Shown here one piece after another: positions 26,919 through 30,415 of a DNA stretch of 30,415 nucleotides. Both the position numbers and the translations under genes were made by a program. Source of the DNA: CAIOSQ01 sp044359885 (GTDB lineage: Bacteria; Pseudomonadota; Alphaproteobacteria; CACIAM-22H2). The stretch lies in contig JBIKLI010000014.1 in assembly GCA_044359885.1 (NCBI GenBank), positions 1 through 30,415 on the forward strand, written 5' to 3'. Every line of letters begins with the position of its first letter. Positions within the stretch are counted from its first letter, which is position 1. The notes under the pieces were generated by a model. That model was not told the origin of the DNA. It did no database searches and saw only the letters and a program-made list of their open reading frames with translations.

Positions 26919-28034
26919 TCAGGCCATGGCGGCGGGCGCGGCGGTCCCGATCCCGTAGAGCGCCGCGCATGTCCCGCCGAGGACCATGTCCATCTCGCGG
27001 GCGGTCAGGAATGTGCAATACCGCTTCACGTAGTCGAGCGACTGCTTGTAGGTGCAGAACCGTTCCACGTTCGGCATATCGGAGCCCCACATCAGGCGCT
27101 CGGCGCCGACCAGGTCCCGCATGTCGGCGATCAGCGTCTGCGCCTCGGGGTAGGGGTAATCCCAGACGCCGCCATAGGTGATCGGGAACATGGCCTCCAG
27201 GCGCACCGTGTCGCGCCGGAAGACGTCGAGCGCGGCTGCCGGAAAATCGTAATGCCCGTCGCGCGCGAAATACGAGACCGGCGGGCTCATCGCGATGTGG
27301 CACGGCAGATCCGGATGGCGGGCGAGGACGCGCCCCAGCGCCGTCAGATGGCCCATGTATCCAGCGAGGTCATAGCTGGGACCCGAACTCAGCTCGATGC
27401 ACAGCACCAGCCGACGCGCGGCCAGCTTGGCCCAGAACGGTTCAAGCTGCGCCCCATCGAGGGTCCAGGGAAAACCGTGCCGGGAAAGCGATTCGGCGTT
27501 GAAGTAGATGCCCCGCAGGTGCAGCGCGTCCACCGCCCGGTCGATCTGCGCGAGCTGCGCGGGCTGACCCGCCATCGCTTCGTCGACATGCATCAATCCG
27601 GTCATGCGGTCGGGATATTGCTGCTGCGCGTAGGAATTCATCTCGGTCATGGCGCCGTATGCGCCGCCCGCCTGCAGCAGGCAGTGGTCGACGCCCGCGT
27701 ACATCATCTGCGCCAGCATGAATTCAGGCGGCGCCACCATTTCCTGCATGCCCACAGGCATGTACTGGATCGCATAGTCCTCCCCGGCATGGGTGAACTC
27801 GAGTTGACCGTATTTGCCGACCCGGAAATCCACGTCGATCAGCCCCGTCCAGCCCGGATCGTCGCTGCGGTACAGCGCCTTGGTGTCGGCCTTCGCCCAG
27901 TCGCGGGTCCGGAAGGTCGACGCGACCGTGCGCGTGATCATGCGCTGCAGATATTTGTTATGGATGTCGCGCGTCGGATGACCGCAGGGCCCGATCCAAT
28001 GGGCGAAGACATGCGCATGGCAATCGATGATCAT
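26919..28034 (-). CDS. Amidohydrolase family 2 (ACMSD-like TIM-barrel) metal-dependent hydrolase
   Basis: This 371-residue protein starts at once with the metal motif MIIDCHAHVF (His6, His8), the mark of the amidohydrolase-2 family. The barrel strands follow, and the last metal-site Asp is in MWGSDMPNVERF (Asp319). The stretch PCHIAMSPPVSYFARDG lies where a metal-binding His would be expected. ATG 28034 is preceded by GAGGA at a good distance. Family members are decarboxylases, lactonases or amide hydrolases acting on carboxylic acids. It is encoded 6 bases downstream of dctM and 25 bases upstream of the PLP-enzyme gene, so it acts on the imported substrate or a product of it. No signal peptide is present, so it is cytoplasmic. 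Confidence 0.88.
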   Translation of the reverse strand: MIIDCHAHVFAHWIGPCGHPTRDIHNKYLQRMITRTVASTFRTRDWAKADTKALYRSDDPGWTGLIDVDFRVGKYGQLEFTHAGEDYAIQYMPVGMQEMVAPPEFMLAQMMYAGVDHCLLQAGGAYGAMTEMNSYAQQQYPDRMTGLMHVDEAMAGQPAQLAQIDRAVDALHLRGIYFNAESLSRHGFPWTLDGAQLEPFWAKLAARRLVLCIELSSGPSYDLAGYMGHLTALGRVLARHPDLPCHIAMSPPVSYFARDGHYDFPAAALDVFRRDTVRLEAMFPITYGGVWDYPYPEAQTLIADMRDLVGAERLMWGSDMPNVERFCTYKQSLDYVKRYCTFLTAREMDMVLGGTCAALYGIGTAAPAAMA

Positions 28035-28040
28035 GTTTCC

Positions 28041-29333
28041 TCACTGCATTGCTTTCCAGAGCCCCGGAAGCCAGAGCGCCAGATCGGGATACGCGATCAG
28101 GATCGCGATCAGGGCGATCATCGCCCCCACGAAAGGCAGCGCGCCGACGATCACCTGGTTCAGGGACCCTTCACGGCGTATGCCGTGGACGATGTAAAGA
28201 TTGACGCCCACGGGCGGCGTGATCATCGCCGCTTCGACCAAGATGATGACGATGATGCCGAACCAGACCGGGTCGTAACCCATGCTGCGGACGATCGGCT
28301 CGATGATCGGAATTGTCGTGATCATCATCGCCATCGTCTCCATGAAGCACCCGAGGATCAGGTAGAACACGACCACCGCGATCATCGTCTCCAGCTTGCT
28401 CAACTGCAGATACGCGATGAGATCGGTGATCTGACGCGCGAGTCCGATGGTGGAAATGACGAAATTCAGGAAGAAGGCGCCGACGAAGATCAGAAGGATC
28501 ATCGCCGTCGACCGGATCGTGCCCTCGAACGCAGCCCGCATGACCGAGATCGACAGTTTGCCGTTTGCGAGGGCCAGCGCCATCGTCGCAACCACGCCGA
28601 AGGACGCCGCCTCGGTCGGCGTCGCGACCCCGGCATAGATCGTCCCGACGACGAGAAGGAACAGGCCGAGCGGGGGCAACAGGGACGGCAGGGCCTGGAA
28701 GCGCTCGCGCCACGAGACCTCTACCTTGCGGCCGCCCCATTGCGGCCGGAAGAGGCACGAGACCAACACGGTCACCATGAAGAGTCCGGCCAGCAGCAAG
28801 CCGGGAATGAACCCCGCGAGATAAAGTTCGGGGATCGACGTGCTCGTGAGCACGCCGTAGACGACCATGTTGATAGAGGGCGGGATCAGGATCCCGAGAG
28901 TGCCACCGGCGGCGAGCGAACCCATGAACAGGCTGGGATTGTAGCCATACCGGCGCATCTCCGGCAGCGACACGGTGGAAATCGTCGCCGCCGTCGCTGC
29001 CGAGGAACCGGAGGTCGCGGCGAACAGGGTGCAGGCGCAGATGTTGGAGTGCATCAGGCCGCCGGGCAGCCAGGAGAACCACTTGACCATCGCGTCGTAC
29101 ATGCGGGTGGCGACGCCCGATCGCAGCATCAGTTCGCCCATCAGGATGAACATGGGTACCGCGACGATGAGTACCTCGCTCGACGCGCCCCAACTGGTCT
29201 CGCCGATCGCCCGCACCAGGGGGTAGGGCGAGTGGATCCAGCCGAGCAGCAGCGCGAACATCACCAGCGCGGCGCCGACGGGGACGCTGCTGGCGAGGAC
29301 CGCGATCAGGATCGCGAGGCTGGAGCCGATCAT
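28041..29333 (-). CDS. dctM: TRAP transporter large permease
   Basis: This 430-residue protein has about 12 hydrophobic segments, the usual size of the large permease. Typical segments are LIVAVPMFILMGELMLRSGV near the N-terminus, TLFAATSGSSAATAATIS, GGTLGILIPPSINMVVYG and ATPTEAASFGVVA. ITPPVGVNLYIVHGI and YPDLALWLPGLW close the protein. It moves an organic anion through the inner membrane with sodium symport, after delivery by the periplasmic binding protein. ATG 29333 overlaps the stop of the small permease gene (ATGA). It is intact, unlike the dctM remnant at the far end of the same operon. Confidence 0.95.
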   Translation of the reverse strand: MIGSSLAILIAVLASSVPVGAALVMFALLLGWIHSPYPLVRAIGETSWGASSEVLIVAVPMFILMGELMLRSGVATRMYDAMVKWFSWLPGGLMHSNICACTLFAATSGSSAATAATISTVSLPEMRRYGYNPSLFMGSLAAGGTLGILIPPSINMVVYGVLTSTSIPELYLAGFIPGLLLAGLFMVTVLVSCLFRPQWGGRKVEVSWRERFQALPSLLPPLGLFLLVVGTIYAGVATPTEAASFGVVATMALALANGKLSISVMRAAFEGTIRSTAMILLIFVGAFFLNFVISTIGLARQITDLIAYLQLSKLETMIAVVVFYLILGCFMETMAMMITTIPIIEPIVRSMGYDPVWFGIIVIILVEAAMITPPVGVNLYIVHGIRREGSLNQVIVGALPFVGAMIALIAILIAYPDLALWLPGLWKAMQ

Positions 29334-29926
29334 CGAGACGTTCCTCCCAGCATCTTCTCGGTTTCGGCGATCTCGCTGACCGCCTCCTCCTCCACGGTGA
29401 CCGCCCCCACCAGTTCCCGCGCCTCCCGGTCGCGCCCCGCCACCGTCAGATGGACAGCGCGCAAAAGTGTTGCGACGCAGGTCAGCAGGAACACGCACAG
29501 CCCCAGCCACCAGGCAGCCTGCGGAATCCAGATCGGCGTCAGCAGCGGCGTCATCGCGCGCGAATTCCGCAACCAGGACTGGTGGAAGACCTCCCAGCCA
29601 TGCGCGACCAGCAGATACGCGTAGCAGGTGAGCATGGCCATCGCCAGGAGGTCGATCCAGGCAGCGATCCCATGCGGCAACAGACGAACCGCCGCGTCGA
29701 CCCGCACGTGGGATCGGTGGATCACCGCGTATGAAAACCCCCAGGCCGCAGCGATCGCTAGGGCATAGGACGACAATTCGGCGGCGGCCGCCAACCCGAT
29801 CCCGAAGAAGCGCCGCAAGACGACTTCGCTCGTGACCAGGAAGGCGACCCCCACCAGCAGGGTCCCGCCGACCCATGTGCCGAATTCGGCGAGATTTCGG
29901 ATCAGCTTGAACATCGTGGCGTCCAA
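29330..29926 (-). CDS. dctQ: TRAP transporter small permease
   Basis: This 198-residue protein has four hydrophobic segments, about residues 15-35, 48-68, 90-110 and 133-155, the standard DctQ topology. The motif EVVLRRFFGIGLAAAAELSSYALA is typical, where an arginine pair is followed by an EL(S)-containing helix. HRSHVRVDAAVRLLP, the 'xxHVrVD' signature of DctQ, follows. The C-terminal cytoplasmic tail is acidic (VEEEAVSEIAETEK). It pairs with DctM in the membrane. An internal ATG a few codons in (MFKLIRN) could also be the start. The gap to dctP is 37 bases. Confidence 0.93.
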   Translation of the reverse strand: MDATMFKLIRNLAEFGTWVGGTLLVGVAFLVTSEVVLRRFFGIGLAAAAELSSYALAIAAAWGFSYAVIHRSHVRVDAAVRLLPHGIAAWIDLLAMAMLTCYAYLLVAHGWEVFHQSWLRNSRAMTPLLTPIWIPQAAWWLGLCVFLLTCVATLLRAVHLTVAGRDREARELVGAVTVEEEAVSEIAETEKMLGGTSR

Positions 29927-29963
29927 ACCCGCGGGTCCAAGACGGCGGCGCTGGACCGGCGCT

Positions 29964-30415
29964 TCAGTTCGCCACCGGCAGGGCGATGTTCAGCACCTTG
30001 CCCATCGAGTCGTTCCATTCGCGCACGCAAGGACCGCCGCAGCGCTTCGCCCAATCCGCCAGGATGGTGCTGGAGACGATCTGCCTGGCCTTGGCCGCGT
30101 CGGCCGCGGTCGGATTGACGAGGGTCATGTTGCCCTTGAACCCGTATTTGCAGGGGTCCTTGCCGATCGAGCAGTTGATCCCATCCTGTTCCTCTTCCGC
30201 GACGACCGACCAGAGACGCTCGTTGAACGCGTCGAGTTCCTTCTGCAGGAAGGCCTGGACGCTCTGCGGCAGGCGGTTCCAGGACGCCAGGCTGACCGCG
30301 TGGAAATGCATCGCCCAGCCGGAGTACAGCGTCAGCATGAACTTCGTGACTTCGTGCATCTTGTTGGTGTTGCCCGACAGCGTCCCGGTCACGGCGCAGT
30401 CGATGGCGCCGCGCT
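29964..30415 (-). CDS. dctP: TRAP transporter solute-binding protein (C-terminal part only)
   Basis: The frame is open to the window edge and gives the last 149 residues or so of a DctP-type periplasmic binding protein. The visible start, RGAIDCAVTGTLSGNTNKMHEV, is the ligand-proximal segment that begins the second lobe crossover in this family. LTLYSGWAMHFHAVSLASWNRLPQSVQAFL follows, then a C-terminal helix pair with DWAKRCGGPCVREWNDSMGKVL. A GTG at 30392 is not the true start, because the homologous segment continues upstream. The protein sets the substrate range of the transporter, but the arginine that clamps the substrate carboxylate is outside the window. It would be the first gene of the operon. 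Confidence 0.92.
   Translation of the reverse strand, partial: RGAIDCAVTGTLSGNTNKMHEVTKFMLTLYSGWAMHFHAVSLASWNRLPQSVQAFLQKELDAFNERLWSVVAEEEQDGINCSIGKDPCKYGFKGNMTLVNPTAADAAKARQIVSSTILADWAKRCGGPCVREWNDSMGKVLNIALPVAN

Noticed and set aside
26856..29624. A 922-codon open frame on the plus strand opposite the amidohydrolase and dctM
   Set aside because: Its translation is a His/Asp/Arg-rich repeat-like string (DRDQGDHRPHERQ) that arises from reading the antisense of hydrophobic helices. It is not a real acidic repeat protein.

Overview
The window is a stretch of bacterial chromosome, very GC-rich (roughly two-thirds or more by eye) and densely coding. It looks alphaproteobacterial, with Rhodospirillales or a related order as the best guess. 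The main reason is the minus-strand gene block maoC-like / ribF / ACT-like gene / ileS / lspA / DUF3035 lipoprotein / two M16 peptidases / mutL. DUF3035 lipoproteins beside lspA and a tandem M16 pair are familiar in that class. A DUF1289 protein and an adjacent gltBD pair fit too. No tRNA, rRNA, CRISPR array, insertion sequence or phage gene was seen.

Layout. (1) 1-1092, plus strand: the tail of an unidentified gene, a VOC-fold protein, a DUF1289 mini-protein and a lone HicA-like protein, closed by a perfect 30-bp palindrome. (2) 1127-2521, minus: a glutamine synthetase-like enzyme that has lost both residues of the ammonium site. (3) 2705-5411, plus: a tight three-gene run (FAH-family enzyme, histidine phosphatase, aldose 1-epimerase-like protein) that looks like sugar or sugar-acid metabolism. 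(4) 5424-11547, minus: gltB and gltD, the two subunits of NADPH glutamate synthase. (5) 11716-13746: a divergent pair, an EamA/DMT exporter (minus) and a PP2C-like phosphatase (plus). The last 15 codons of the phosphatase are made of a tandem 30-bp repeat. (6) 13822-24273, minus: the conserved block listed above. It starts from a good sigma70-type promoter at 24309-24337 and has many TGATG-type overlaps or gaps of a few bases. (7) 24366-30415, minus: an accessory catabolic operon with a TRAP transporter (dctP partial, dctQ, dctM), an amidohydrolase, a SelA/DgaE-like PLP enzyme and a DoeB-like zinc deacylase. It is followed by the decayed remnant of a second dctM.

How the parts work together. 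gltBD supplies glutamate from glutamine and 2-oxoglutarate. The GS-like protein nearby probably joins glutamate to an amine rather than to ammonia. In the conserved block, lspA matures lipoproteins and a lipoprotein is encoded next to it. ileS is translationally coupled to a small ACT-fold protein. Two M16 subunits split the zinc site and the R/Y pair between them. The TRAP operon reads as one import-and-degrade pathway for an N-acylated or amide-bearing organic acid. Its substrate cannot be read from sequence and it is the best candidate here for an undescribed pathway.
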